This document shows positions 51,641-60,859 of a stretch of 64,000 nucleotides of DNA, piece by piece. How positions within the stretch are numbered: the stretch's first letter is position 1; the number at the start of each line of letters is the position of its first letter. Source of the stretch: J054 sp965223095 (GTDB lineage Bacteria; Pseudomonadota; Gammaproteobacteria; Steroidobacterales; GCA-2729495); the NCBI GenBank assembly GCA_965223095.1, contig OZ244979.1, forward strand, positions 1,798,001 to 1,862,000. Direction: 5' to 3'. A program made the position numbers and the translations under genes. The notes under the pieces were generated by a model. It ran no database searches. It had not been told where the DNA came from and worked only from the letters and a program-made list of their open reading frames with translations.

Positions 51641-53500
51641 TCAAAACATCGATGAGCCGCCGGGCTCATCACCCTCGGTTTTCTTGTCTGCGTAGCGATT
51701 CGGAATAAAGTCGCCGGTGATCATTTGATCATAGGCTAGGCCTGGGCCGACCATTGGATAGACGCCGGCGTCGGTGTCAATGATGACTTCCAGGAATGCG
51801 GGCCCGTCGAAGGACATGAATTCCTCAACCACGCGGGGTACGTCAGCCTTATTGTCCAAGCGCACGGCAAATTCAAACCCATCGGCTTGGGCGGTTTTGA
51901 CAAAATCTTTTCGATGCAAGGATTTGTCCGTGCCGGACAAGCGGCCTTTGTAGAACAGTTTTTGCCATTGCTTGACCATGCCATCGCCATAGTTGTTCAG
52001 TACGACGACCTTAACCGGCAATTCGTAAGTGGTGACTGTTTCTAGTTCGCCCAAGTTCATGCGCATACTGGCATCGCCGTCGATATCCACGACCACACGC
52101 CCGGGCTGGGCCATCTGTGCGCCGATGGCCGCGGGTAGGCCAAAGCCCATGGTGCCCATGCTGCCGGAAGTCAGCCACAGCCGCGGCTGTTTGAAGTCTA
52201 GGTATTGTGCTGCCCACATTTGATGCTGGCCGACACCGGTGGTAATGATGGCTTCACCACGCGTGTGCTTGTTGATTTCTTCCAACACGTAGTTCGGTTG
52301 AATCATCTCGCTGTCGCGGTCGTAATTCATTGCATAAGTGCGCTTGAGTTTTTCAAGTTCACCCAGCCACTCGCTGTGATCGACGGCGATATTTTGTTGC
52401 TCGCCATATTGCCGCAAGGTATCTAAGTCGCGATCTAGCACGCCAACATGCTGCCAATCAGCGTTGCGGACCTTGCCGATTTCCGAGGCGTCAATATCCA
52501 GGTGCGCTAAACACCTCGCTTTCGGCGCGAAGTCGTCGGGGCTGGTGGCAACACGATCATCGAAGCGTGCGCCCACCGCGATCAAAAAGTCGCAATCATC
52601 AACAGCATAGTTCGCGAACGCGGTACCGTGCATGCCCAGCATGCGCAGGCATAAAGAATCCTGGGTGTCCACCGCACCGATGCCCATTAAGGTCGTTGCC
52701 ACCGGAATCTTAAAGTGCTCCGCGAACCGGCGCAGCGCATCGGCAGCATTGGCGTTAATGGCGCCACCGCCGACGTACAATAAGGGTCGCTTGGATTGCT
52801 CCAAAAGCTTGAAAAAATCTTTAGCCGTAGCCGCGCTGATGAGGTTTTTTTCCACCGCCGCGATTCTCTGGTTGTAACCCCGGTTGGCCAGTAGCCCCTC
52901 GCCTTGAAATTCACCCACCCAGTTTTGTACGTCTTTGGGGACGTCAATCACCACGGGTCCGGGCCGGCCGCTGCGCGCGATTTGAAAAGCGCTGCGCACG
53001 GTGGCTTCGAGTCGAGTCGGATCCGTTACCAAGAACACGTGCTTGGCCACTGAGCCCATCACGGCCGATACCGGGGCCTCCTGAAAAGCATCCGTGCCGA
53101 TGACATGGGTGGGCACTTGGCCACAAATTACGACAATGGGGACGGAATCTGCCATGCAGTCGCGCACGGGTGTTACGGTGTTCGTGGCGCCTGGGCCTGA
53201 GGTCACCATCACGGTACCCACCTTGCCCGTTGCCCGAGCATAGCCGGCTGCCATAAAACCTGCGCCTTGCTCATTGGCCGGCACAATCAGGGGCATGGGC
53301 CCGTTGCCTTGATCGTCGCGGTGATCATCATTGAACCGAAAAACCGCATCATAGGTCGGCAAAATAGCGCCGCCGCTATAACCGAAAATGGTTTCTACGC
53401 CTTCGTCGGCCAGAACTTGCACCAGCATTTCCGCGCCGGTCATGCGCTTGCCGGCGAGCGGATGGGGCGAATTGGCGAGGGCTTGGGTCGCGCTAGTCAT
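51641..53500 (-). CDS. ilvI: Acetolactate synthase large subunit
   Basis: ATG 53500 gives 619 aa (a GTG at 53512 is an alternative). The TPP-dependent enzyme makes acetolactate and acetohydroxybutyrate for Val/Leu/Ile synthesis. It has the catalytic glutamate region VPANEQGAGFMAAGYARAT, the FAD-linked central domain, and the TPP/Mg motif DIDGDASMRMNLGELETV ... VVLNN. It is transcribed away from its own small subunit: ilvH starts 167 bases away on the opposite strand, instead of following in an ilvIH operon. Symbol could equally be ilvB. It is convergent with the aldehyde dehydrogenase gene. Confidence 0.95.
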   Translation of the reverse strand: MTSATQALANSPHPLAGKRMTGAEMLVQVLADEGVETIFGYSGGAILPTYDAVFRFNDDHRDDQGNGPMPLIVPANEQGAGFMAAGYARATGKVGTVMVTSGPGATNTVTPVRDCMADSVPIVVICGQVPTHVIGTDAFQEAPVSAVMGSVAKHVFLVTDPTRLEATVRSAFQIARSGRPGPVVIDVPKDVQNWVGEFQGEGLLANRGYNQRIAAVEKNLISAATAKDFFKLLEQSKRPLLYVGGGAINANAADALRRFAEHFKIPVATTLMGIGAVDTQDSLCLRMLGMHGTAFANYAVDDCDFLIAVGARFDDRVATSPDDFAPKARCLAHLDIDASEIGKVRNADWQHVGVLDRDLDTLRQYGEQQNIAVDHSEWLGELEKLKRTYAMNYDRDSEMIQPNYVLEEINKHTRGEAIITTGVGQHQMWAAQYLDFKQPRLWLTSGSMGTMGFGLPAAIGAQMAQPGRVVVDIDGDASMRMNLGELETVTTYELPVKVVVLNNYGDGMVKQWQKLFYKGRLSGTDKSLHRKDFVKTAQADGFEFAVRLDNKADVPRVVEEFMSFDGPAFLEVIIDTDAGVYPMVGPGLAYDQMITGDFIPNRYADKKTEGDEPGGSSMF

Positions 53501-53666
53501 AATACTTGCCACGGTCGTACTGGCATCATCAGTGAGTAGAGTGCGTTAATCTCTACCGAGTGTCGAACAATCGCCGGTCCATTGCAATACCAGACGTTCT
53601 ACGACAGTATTGCCAATCTTCTAAAAGTTAAGGGTTTTTTCCGGTAATGCCGGTTGAATCGAGCCC

Positions 53667-54167
53667 ATGCGCCATATTATTTCCATCTTGTTGCAGAACG
53701 AGGCCGGTGCTTTGGCACGCGTGGCGTCCTTATTCTCCACGCGTGGCTACAACATTGAATCCCTGAACGTCGCACCGACAGATGATTCTCAGGTTTCGCG
53801 ACTGACTTTGGTGACGGTGGGTTCTGATGAAGTCATTAGCCAGATTAATAAGCAGTTGGTCAAGCTCATCGACGTTGTAAATTTTGCTGACATGACCTTG
53901 GGCGATCACATTGAACGGGAGCTCTTGCTGGTCAAGCTAGGAGTTAAGGACGGCGCCATGGATTCCCTACATGATCTGCTGGCAAAATATCTGGTGCGGA
54001 CCTTGGACGATGATAGGGATAACTACACGTTAGAATTGATCGGCACCGGTAGCCAAATTGATACCTTTCTCGATCGAGTCGTCCCCATGGCCACTGTACT
54101 CGCAGTGGTGCGCAGTGGCCCCTTGGCAATTGCCCGCGGCGAACAGGTACTCAGCGCGCAGGCCTAA
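53667..54167 (+). CDS. ilvH: Acetolactate synthase regulatory small subunit
   Basis: The 166-aa protein has an N-terminal ACT domain (MRHIISILLQNEAGALARVASLFSTRGYNIESL, split here across the family's conserved run) that binds valine for feedback inhibition, then the C-terminal small-subunit domain with ELLLVKLG, LLAKYLVRTLDDDRDNYTLE and IGTGSQIDTFL. It stabilises and stimulates the large subunit encoded divergently at 51641-53500. It lies 6 bases upstream of proB, so it is probably co-transcribed with proline genes. A short CCGG-TAATG-CCGG hairpin lies just before the start. Confidence 0.93.
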   Translation: MRHIISILLQNEAGALARVASLFSTRGYNIESLNVAPTDDSQVSRLTLVTVGSDEVISQINKQLVKLIDVVNFADMTLGDHIERELLLVKLGVKDGAMDSLHDLLAKYLVRTLDDDRDNYTLELIGTGSQIDTFLDRVVPMATVLAVVRSGPLAIARGEQVLSAQA

Positions 54168-54173
54168 GACCCC

Positions 54174-55331
54174 ATGAGCAGTCAGCAATCTCAGTCACGT
54201 GCGGCGCATGCCTTACGCGATGCTCGGCGGGTCGTGGTCAAGATCGGTTCCTCTTTACTGGTGGCGCCAGACGGTGGCGCGCTGAACATGCGGTGGCTGG
54301 GGACCATAGCCGATGAAGTGGCTCGTTTGCGTACCCGTGGCCAGCAAGTCGTGCTGGTGTCTTCGGGTGCTATCGCCTTAGGCCGCGCCTACCTAGGCTT
54401 GGGCGATGATCAACGCCAATTGGACGAGTTGCAGGCCGCAGCCGCCGGTGGTCAAGTATTGTTGGCGCGCGCCTATCAAGAGGTGCTAGATCAGCACGCT
54501 ATTCGCAGTGCCCAGGTCTTGTTGACCCTTGAAGATACCGAGAGCCGGCGCCGGTACCTAAACGCGCGTAGCACCTTGGACACGCTGCTGCGCTTGAGTG
54601 CGGTACCAATAATTAATGAGAACGATACCGTTGCCACGCAAGAAATCCGCTATGGAGATAACGACCGCTTGGCCGCGCGGGTGGCGGAGATGGTTAGCGC
54701 GGATTGCTTGGTGTTGTTGTCGGATGTTGATGGTTTGTACGAGGCGGACCCGGCCACAGAACCCGGGGCTAGGCTGCTACGCGAGGTCGGTGAGATTTCA
54801 CCCGCGATTGAAAAGCTCGCGGGGTCGGCGCGCACGAGTTTTGGTACCGGCGGCATGGTCACCAAACTGGCCGCCGCTAAAATTGCGGTGCGAGCCGGTT
54901 GTTCCACCGTGATCGCAAATGGTCATCAAGCCCATCCGCTGCGGGCCGTGGAGGCGAATGGCCCGGCGACTTGGTTTGCGGCACGGGGTACGCCACTGGC
55001 GGCGCGCAAGCAGTGGATCGCCGGTAGTTTGGAGCCACGCGGCGTGTTGGATATTGATTCGGGTGCGGAACAGGCTTTGGTGGCTGGCAAGAGTTTGTTG
55101 CCGGTTGGCGTCACGGCCGTGGCCGGCGATTTCCAGCGAGGAGACGCGGTTATGGTGCGCAATGTGCAGGGCTGTGATATCGCCCGAGGGCTGGCGGGTT
55201 ATTCCAGTCGTGAGACCCTTGCCATTATCGGCTGCCGTAGCGACGATATCGCCGGCTTATTGGGCTACCGAGGTCGAGATGAAGTGATTCATCGCGATAA
55301 TTTAGTACTGCTAGACCAGGTGAAGACGTGA
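54174..55331 (+). CDS. proB: Glutamate 5-kinase
   Basis: The 385-aa enzyme phosphorylates glutamate, the first step in proline synthesis. The amino-acid-kinase domain (about 15-270) shows VVKIGSSLLVAPDGG, VLVSSGAIALGR, PIINENDTVA and FGTGGMVTKLAAAKIAV; the C-terminal PUA domain (about 290-375) has LDIDSGAEQALVAGKSLLPVG. A PUA domain is typical of proteobacterial ProB. The stop overlaps proA in a GTGA arrangement, so translation of the two is coupled. ProB is normally feedback-inhibited by proline. Confidence 0.96.
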   Translation: MSSQQSQSRAAHALRDARRVVVKIGSSLLVAPDGGALNMRWLGTIADEVARLRTRGQQVVLVSSGAIALGRAYLGLGDDQRQLDELQAAAAGGQVLLARAYQEVLDQHAIRSAQVLLTLEDTESRRRYLNARSTLDTLLRLSAVPIINENDTVATQEIRYGDNDRLAARVAEMVSADCLVLLSDVDGLYEADPATEPGARLLREVGEISPAIEKLAGSARTSFGTGGMVTKLAAAKIAVRAGCSTVIANGHQAHPLRAVEANGPATWFAARGTPLAARKQWIAGSLEPRGVLDIDSGAEQALVAGKSLLPVGVTAVAGDFQRGDAVMVRNVQGCDIARGLAGYSSRETLAIIGCRSDDIAGLLGYRGRDEVIHRDNLVLLDQVKT

Positions 55332-56614
55332 CCGCGACACCAATGAAGCCCGTGGATGATCTGCGGCAAACCATGCAGGCCCTAGGCCGTCAGGCGCGCG
55401 CCGCTGGCGCGGTACTCGCCTGTGCCAGTGCCGCACAAAAAAGTCAGGCGCTACGGGCTAGCGCCGCCGCGCTGCGCGCCGCTGGCGAGGAAATTTTGAC
55501 GGCCAATGCCGAAGATATGCAGGCAGCGCGTGCCAAAAACTTATCCGCTGCCATGTTAGATCGGCTCATGTTGAACGCGGATCGGGTGGCAGCCATGGCC
55601 GGTGGTTTGGAAGCCATCGACGCGCTCCCGGATCCCATTGGTGCCGTTATGGCCGAATGGAACCGCCCCAATGGATTACGCATTCAACGGGTGCGTGTGC
55701 CGTTGGGTGTCATCGGTATCATTTATGAAAGTCGGCCCAACGTCACGGCGGACGCGGGCGGCCTGTGTTTGAAATCGGGCAACGCGGTCATTCTTCGCGG
55801 TGGCTCGGAGAGTTTTCATTCGAGTTTGGCAATTCATGCCTGCCTGGCTAAGGGTCTGCAAGAAGCGGAACTGCCGGTTCACGCCGTGCAAATGGTGCCG
55901 ACCACCAGTCGAGCCGCGGTAGGGGAGCTCTTGTCGGGTTTGAACGGCTGTGTGGATGTCATCGTACCCCGCGGTGGAAAGAACTTGATCCAGCGGGTTC
56001 AGACCGATGCCCGCGTGCCCGTGATTGGCCATCTGGAAGGTCTTTGTCATGTTTACGTGCATGCTTCCGCTAACATCGACATGGCGGAACAAGTGGTCGT
56101 GAATGCAAAAATGCGTCGCACGGGTATCTGCGGCGCGGCGGAGACGCTATTGCTTGATCGCGCGTGCCTGGATAGTCACTTGCCGCAAATCGCGCAGAAA
56201 CTAATCGATGCTGGTTGTGAGCTGCGCGGCGATGAAACAGTTTGTGCGCTTGATGGACGTATTAAGCCGGCCCAAGCTGCGGATTGGTCCACAGAATACT
56301 TGGACGCCATTATCTCCATTGCTGTGGTGGACGACGTGGCCGGCGCTGTTAGGCATATCAATCGCTATGGTTCAGGACATACCGAAGCTATCATTGCCGA
56401 GGATGCCTCGGCGGTGACCCAATTCTTTAGGGACTTGGACAGTGCGATCTTGTTGCACAACGCCTCGACCCAGTTCGCCGACGGTGGAGAATTTGGCATG
56501 GGTGCCGAAATTGGCATTGCCACCGGCCGGATTCATGCCCGCGGACCCGTGGGTGCGGAACAGCTGACTAGCTATAAGTATCTAGTGCATGGTCAAGGCC
56601 AAGTGCGCCCCTGA
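55328..56614 (+). CDS. proA: Gamma-glutamyl phosphate reductase
   Basis: GTG 55328 gives 428 aa, overlapping proB by four bases. The enzyme reduces gamma-glutamyl phosphate to glutamate semialdehyde with NADPH. ALDH-fold motifs are GVIGIIYESRPNVTADAGGL, ILRGGSESFHSS, VIVPRGGKNLIQRVQ, and the catalytic cysteine in RRTGICGAAETLL (Cys268), plus the C-terminal GEFGMGAEIGIATGRIHARG. Length matches E. coli ProA (417 aa). It works as a complex with ProB, which fits the overlap. Confidence 0.96.
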   Translation: MTATPMKPVDDLRQTMQALGRQARAAGAVLACASAAQKSQALRASAAALRAAGEEILTANAEDMQAARAKNLSAAMLDRLMLNADRVAAMAGGLEAIDALPDPIGAVMAEWNRPNGLRIQRVRVPLGVIGIIYESRPNVTADAGGLCLKSGNAVILRGGSESFHSSLAIHACLAKGLQEAELPVHAVQMVPTTSRAAVGELLSGLNGCVDVIVPRGGKNLIQRVQTDARVPVIGHLEGLCHVYVHASANIDMAEQVVVNAKMRRTGICGAAETLLLDRACLDSHLPQIAQKLIDAGCELRGDETVCALDGRIKPAQAADWSTEYLDAIISIAVVDDVAGAVRHINRYGSGHTEAIIAEDASAVTQFFRDLDSAILLHNASTQFADGGEFGMGAEIGIATGRIHARGPVGAEQLTSYKYLVHGQGQVRP

Positions 56615-56666
56615 GACTGGGTTGACAGTGCCGCCTTTTGTAGTTCCGCTCGGCTAGGGTCTCCGC

Positions 56667-58253
56667 ATGGAAAATAGATCCGCCGAATTCGACTTGCTGG
56701 TGATCGGCGGTGGTATTAACGGCGCTGGAATTGCACGCGATGCGGCGCTGCGCGGCTTACGGGTTGCGCTACTTGAGCAGGCCGACATTTGTCATGGCAC
56801 CACGCGTTGGTCTAGCCGGCTGATTCACGGCGGCCTGCGGTATCTGGAGCACTATGAGTTTTCGCTGGTTCGCGAATCTTTACGTGAACGAGAGATTCTA
56901 TTGCGAACGGCCTCGCACCTGGTTGCGCCTTTGTCCATGCTCGTGCCGATTTATCGAGGCGCGCGGCGTGGACGCTGGATGGTGGCGGCCGGTATGCAGC
57001 TCTATGACTTATTGTCTTGGGACAAATCCTTACCGCGTCATAAGATGCTCGACCGTGCGGCTGCCGTTGCTCAAGCACCGGGATTACTGGCCGATGATTT
57101 GGTGGCGGCCGCTCAATATTACGATGCGCAGGTCAGTTATCCGGAACGGCTCGTGGTTGAAAATATCGTTTCCGCCCGCGGTGCCGGCGCTACCGTATTA
57201 ACCTATCATCACGTAGACCAAATTCTGTGCCACCGCGGCGAGGTCCGGGGTGTTCGGGCCACGGATCTGCGGCGACGCCAACAAATTGATCTACAGGGCA
57301 AGGTCGTCGTCAATGCGGCCGGGCCCTGGGTGGATCATGTATTGGCCGGCCTGGAAGGTGTTCCCGGCCCCTTCATGGGGGGTACCAAAGGTAGCCATAT
57401 TGTGGTCCCGCGTTTTGCGGGTGCGCCGGATGGCGCCTGCTACGTCGAGGCCGCCGCGGATGGCCGACCGTTCTTTATACTGCCCTGGTTAGACCGCTTG
57501 CTGATTGGTACGACGGATATTCGCCACTCAGGCGAACCTGATGCCGCCAGAGCCGATCCCGCGGAAATCAACTATCTGTTGGCAGAAACCAACCGGGTTT
57601 TTCCCACGGTGAAATTGCAGCATGCTGATATTCTTTTTCATTACACGGGCGTGCGACCGCTGCCACGGCAACTGTCGCGGGACGAAAGCGCAATCACTCG
57701 CCGCCACATCATTAAGCACCATCGACGCGTGGCGCGCGGATTGTATTCCATTATTGGCGGCAAATTGACGACCTATCGTAGCCTGGCCGAGGAGTTCGTT
57801 GACAAAATCCTGCGCCAGGCCAAGCTGCCTGCGGGTAAATGCCGGACTCGCCACGAACCGCTACCCGGTGGCGGGGATCACGCGGCCTTAGGTGAACAGT
57901 TGCTGGGCATTGGCAAATTATCCACGGCCGCCATTGATCACTTGCTCCGTGTCTACGGAACCCGTGCGGCCGATGTGGTGGCGCTGATAGACCTTAAGCC
58001 TGCGTTGGGCGAAGAGATTTGCCCCGCGACACATTGTCTTGCCGCGGAAGTCGTTTTCGCGTTTGAGGAGGAACTGGCGACCACCCTGGCGGATGTCCTT
58101 GCGCGCCGGTGTATGTTGGGTTTGGCGCCAGACTTGGGTCGCGGGGCACTGTCGGCTGCGGCTGAGGTCGGTCGCCGGCACTTGGGTTGGGATGCCGCGC
58201 GGGTGGATGCCGAGCAACGCCGATATCTGAAGGAAATCGAACGTTTGGCATGA
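56667..58253 (+). CDS. glpD: FAD-dependent glycerol-3-phosphate dehydrogenase
   Basis: The 528-aa enzyme oxidises glycerol 3-phosphate to dihydroxyacetone phosphate, feeding electrons to quinone at the inner membrane. FAD-binding and family motifs: LLVIGGGINGAGIARDAALRG, TTRWSSRLIHGGLRYLEHYE, GTTDIRHSG, and IIGGKLTTYRSLAEE. The C-terminal domain (about 400-528) is the usual helical cap. ATG 56667 lies 52 bases after proA. No glpF/K neighbours are seen. GlpD rather than GlpA is favoured by the single-subunit context, with no glpB or glpC. Confidence 0.93.
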   Translation: MENRSAEFDLLVIGGGINGAGIARDAALRGLRVALLEQADICHGTTRWSSRLIHGGLRYLEHYEFSLVRESLREREILLRTASHLVAPLSMLVPIYRGARRGRWMVAAGMQLYDLLSWDKSLPRHKMLDRAAAVAQAPGLLADDLVAAAQYYDAQVSYPERLVVENIVSARGAGATVLTYHHVDQILCHRGEVRGVRATDLRRRQQIDLQGKVVVNAAGPWVDHVLAGLEGVPGPFMGGTKGSHIVVPRFAGAPDGACYVEAAADGRPFFILPWLDRLLIGTTDIRHSGEPDAARADPAEINYLLAETNRVFPTVKLQHADILFHYTGVRPLPRQLSRDESAITRRHIIKHHRRVARGLYSIIGGKLTTYRSLAEEFVDKILRQAKLPAGKCRTRHEPLPGGGDHAALGEQLLGIGKLSTAAIDHLLRVYGTRAADVVALIDLKPALGEEICPATHCLAAEVVFAFEEELATTLADVLARRCMLGLAPDLGRGALSAAAEVGRRHLGWDAARVDAEQRRYLKEIERLA

Positions 58254-58322
58254 TCTAAGCAACCACGGATGGATTGGCCTGCTGAATGCCTGCGCTGAGC
58301 TGGCTCAGGCCTTGCTGTGTGC

Positions 58323-60395
58323 TTAGTAACTGCGATAGGCGATTTGCAAAAATGCCTCGCGTTCCCGTCCGGGGAAGTATCGATAACTGCCGAAGGCAAA
58401 ATCCGCTCGATCGGCGTAGCGGCGATCCGCTAGGTTATTAACTCGAACCGCCAAGGACCAGTCGTCGGTGACTCGCCAAACGAGTCGCATATTCAATAGA
58501 TCATGACCCGGATAACGGGCCGTATTGGCTGCATTCAGGTAGTAGCGTCCAAGATGTACCCACTCCAGTTCTGCTAAGGTCGCATTCTGATCCCAGCCAA
58601 TGCGCGCACTGCCCAGCGTTTTGGGTGCGGTATCTACGTCGTTACCCGAGCGGATGCTTTCACCGGCCGCCAACTGCCGATTAAAATCATAGCGGTGTCG
58701 GGCCCAGGTCGCTGCAAGTCCCGCGAATAAACCGTTGCTAACGGACTGCCAACTGGCCTGAAATTCAGCGCCATAGTGATCGCTGCTGCCATCGGCCACA
58801 TTGAAGCCGTCCGCATCGCGAAATATATAGTGCCGCTTGCGCATGGCGAATGCCGTTGTTTCCAGCCGCCATTGCTGCGAGCGATGTCGCCAGCCCAGCT
58901 CCGCGCCATGGATGACTTCGGGGCGCAAATCACCCACGGCCTGTCCTGACTGCAGGCGGTAGAGCTCCGTGACTTGCGGCGCGCGAAAACCACGGTTCAG
59001 GGCTAGCCAGAGCAACTGGTTTGCGTTCTTGCGAAAGCCCAGGCTCAAGTTGGGCGCCAGTTCTAGAAAATCATCGCTGCGCTTGGCCGGCCGAAAGAAC
59101 AAGCAGCTGTTCAGGCAGGTGCTGCCGTCGGCCCGCAGGTTGCCATCGGCGAGCTTATTTTCATAGGCGTACCTGAGGTACTCGGCGCGGATGCCTGCTT
59201 GCAGGGTCCAGCGGTTTGCCAGTGCCAATTCGAGCTGTAAATAGCCGGCGGCTAAACCACTATCCACCTCGTAGTCGTAGTGTTTGCCAATGGGGCGCCG
59301 TGAGTTGGGTCCGAGATCCTGAGCTTGCGTTTCCTTGAGAAAGCCATGCGCCAGCTCTCCATCTATTCCCCAGTTGATTGAGCCGTCGCCCCAAGGTCGC
59401 CATTGGTTAAGCATGAAGCCACCACTTAACTGGCCGTTTTCTTCCAGCGGCTGTCCGGGTAAGAAATGTTGTAAGAATTCCATTTCGGATCGCCGCGCAA
59501 AGAGGCGCAGGTTAAATCCATGCCCGCTGGTGGCCGGTTGCGACCATCGCATTGAGAGACGCTGGCTGTCAGCTTTGCGATAAGCCTCGGGGTTGGCATT
59601 CGTCACGCGCAGTTGTTCGTCGCGATAAGCATCACGACCGCGCACAAAACCGGCCGTTTCTTGATCGAGATTTGCACCGCTGAGGCTGAAACCAAACTCG
59701 CCAAGAGCAGTTTCTCGATTTAGCTTGAGAAAGGCTTTTTGTTGATTGTAGCCGCTGTCGTTTTGGAACCCATCGTAATGATCTATGAGTAGACCACTGG
59801 ATAGGTCAAGGCCGCTGAAGCTATTGTCCCAGGTGAGGCGTCCACGTTGAAATTCATCCGGGCCCAGTTCAAGGTCGGCAGCCAGGCCCTTGTCTTCGCT
59901 AGGCGCCGGCAACAAGACGTTGAGGCTGCCGTGCAGGCCGTTAGAACCGTACAGAGCATTGGTGGGTCCGCGCAGCACTTCGACGCTTTGCGCAAGCTCC
60001 GTCGGTAGTTCAAAAATTTGGTTTACATTGCAAAATCCAGTCGGTCGGCTGGGTATGCTGTCTTCCAATATTAAGAAGGCGCCACAGGCGCCTGGTCCGG
60101 TTAAGACGGGTGACCGGATGGCTGTCAGGTGTTCTTGTCCGCTGCCACGGCTGATCCAGGTACCGGCAACGCGCGCGCCCAATTCGTTCACGTGCTGATG
60201 ACTACCCACACGTAAATCCTGTTCGTCTAATTTAAAGCTGTTACCTAGGATTGACAGCGAATCATAAGGTTTGCGATTTGCCGTCACGAGCACTTCCTCG
60301 GTGCGGTCTCCAGCGCTTATTGCCGTGTTGCTGGCGACCAACAAGTACAACAGTGCGCTGGCCCGCGATCGCAGTCTCATCTTCAGGATAGTCAT
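58323..60395 (-). CDS. TonB-dependent outer-membrane receptor
   Basis: ATG 60395 gives 690 aa with a signal peptide (SRASALLYLLVASNTAISA) and a TonB-box-like segment (TEEVLVTANRK). The plug domain (about 45-160) has RGSGQEHLTAIRSPVLTG, FLILEDSIPSRPTGFCN and VEVLRGPTNALYGSNGLHGS, and the remaining 530 residues form the beta-barrel, ending in AFLQIAYRSY with the required C-terminal aromatic. The region ACGAFLILEDSIP has an unusual Cys, and a second Cys follows in GFCN; both are in the plug. Siderophore, B12 or carbohydrate uptake are all possible. It is preceded by a small gene 21 bases upstream. Confidence 0.94.
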   Translation of the reverse strand: MTILKMRLRSRASALLYLLVASNTAISAGDRTEEVLVTANRKPYDSLSILGNSFKLDEQDLRVGSHQHVNELGARVAGTWISRGSGQEHLTAIRSPVLTGPGACGAFLILEDSIPSRPTGFCNVNQIFELPTELAQSVEVLRGPTNALYGSNGLHGSLNVLLPAPSEDKGLAADLELGPDEFQRGRLTWDNSFSGLDLSSGLLIDHYDGFQNDSGYNQQKAFLKLNRETALGEFGFSLSGANLDQETAGFVRGRDAYRDEQLRVTNANPEAYRKADSQRLSMRWSQPATSGHGFNLRLFARRSEMEFLQHFLPGQPLEENGQLSGGFMLNQWRPWGDGSINWGIDGELAHGFLKETQAQDLGPNSRRPIGKHYDYEVDSGLAAGYLQLELALANRWTLQAGIRAEYLRYAYENKLADGNLRADGSTCLNSCLFFRPAKRSDDFLELAPNLSLGFRKNANQLLWLALNRGFRAPQVTELYRLQSGQAVGDLRPEVIHGAELGWRHRSQQWRLETTAFAMRKRHYIFRDADGFNVADGSSDHYGAEFQASWQSVSNGLFAGLAATWARHRYDFNRQLAAGESIRSGNDVDTAPKTLGSARIGWDQNATLAELEWVHLGRYYLNAANTARYPGHDLLNMRLVWRVTDDWSLAVRVNNLADRRYADRADFAFGSYRYFPGREREAFLQIAYRSY

Positions 60396-60416
60396 CAAGC
60401 TATATTTTAATTCGAC

Positions 60417-60662
60417 TTAACGCTCGATGGCCTCAAGAACCAGCCGTGGATTGTCGCCGATGCGGGAATACCGATGTCGCTTCGCCATTTCGGTCATCGC
60501 CTGGTTTCGCGAGCTGGGATCACTGAACCAGTGAAAGGTTTCCCAGTCTTCGCCCACAAGCTTTGTAAATGTATCACCGGGGGGCAGGCTTATTTTGATG
60601 CCGAACTTTCCCGTAGGGTCTGGGCCGCGGCGAAAATAGTTGTGGTCATGGCAGATTTCCAT
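60417..60662 (-). CDS. Small conserved-looking protein, 81 aa
   Basis: ATG 60662 starts an 81-aa product, MEICHDHNYFRRGPDPTGKF, continuing with ISLPPGDTFTKLVGEDWETF and a C-terminal DNPRLVLEAIER. Composition is regular and hydrophilic with clear secondary structure, unlike the poor-quality frame upstream of it. No family is recognised and no signal peptide is visible, so it is probably cytoplasmic. It stands 21 bases before the TonB-dependent receptor on the same strand and may be co-transcribed with it. Confidence 0.65.
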   Translation of the reverse strand: MEICHDHNYFRRGPDPTGKFGIKISLPPGDTFTKLVGEDWETFHWFSDPSSRNQAMTEMAKRHRYSRIGDNPRLVLEAIER

Positions 60663-60859
60663 TCTATGGCTTTCCTTCGTCCTCGCGGCAGGGTGCTGCC
60701 TGCCAAATTCCTGGCGCAATAATAGGGGGCTGCCTGGCGGCCCTGCAAACCCTATATGTTTGGTGTGACGAGAGACATTCAGCCACAATGGACTCAATGA
60801 GGGCTGCCGGGCTGTCCAAGGTCTCGATGAGTAGTTTGCAAAGTGATACGCGTTTCTAC

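Noticed and set aside
58295..58308. Hairpin between the convergent glpD and TonB receptor genes (CTGAGC/GCTCAG)
   Set aside because: Short stem without a T-tract on either side, so not called as a terminator.
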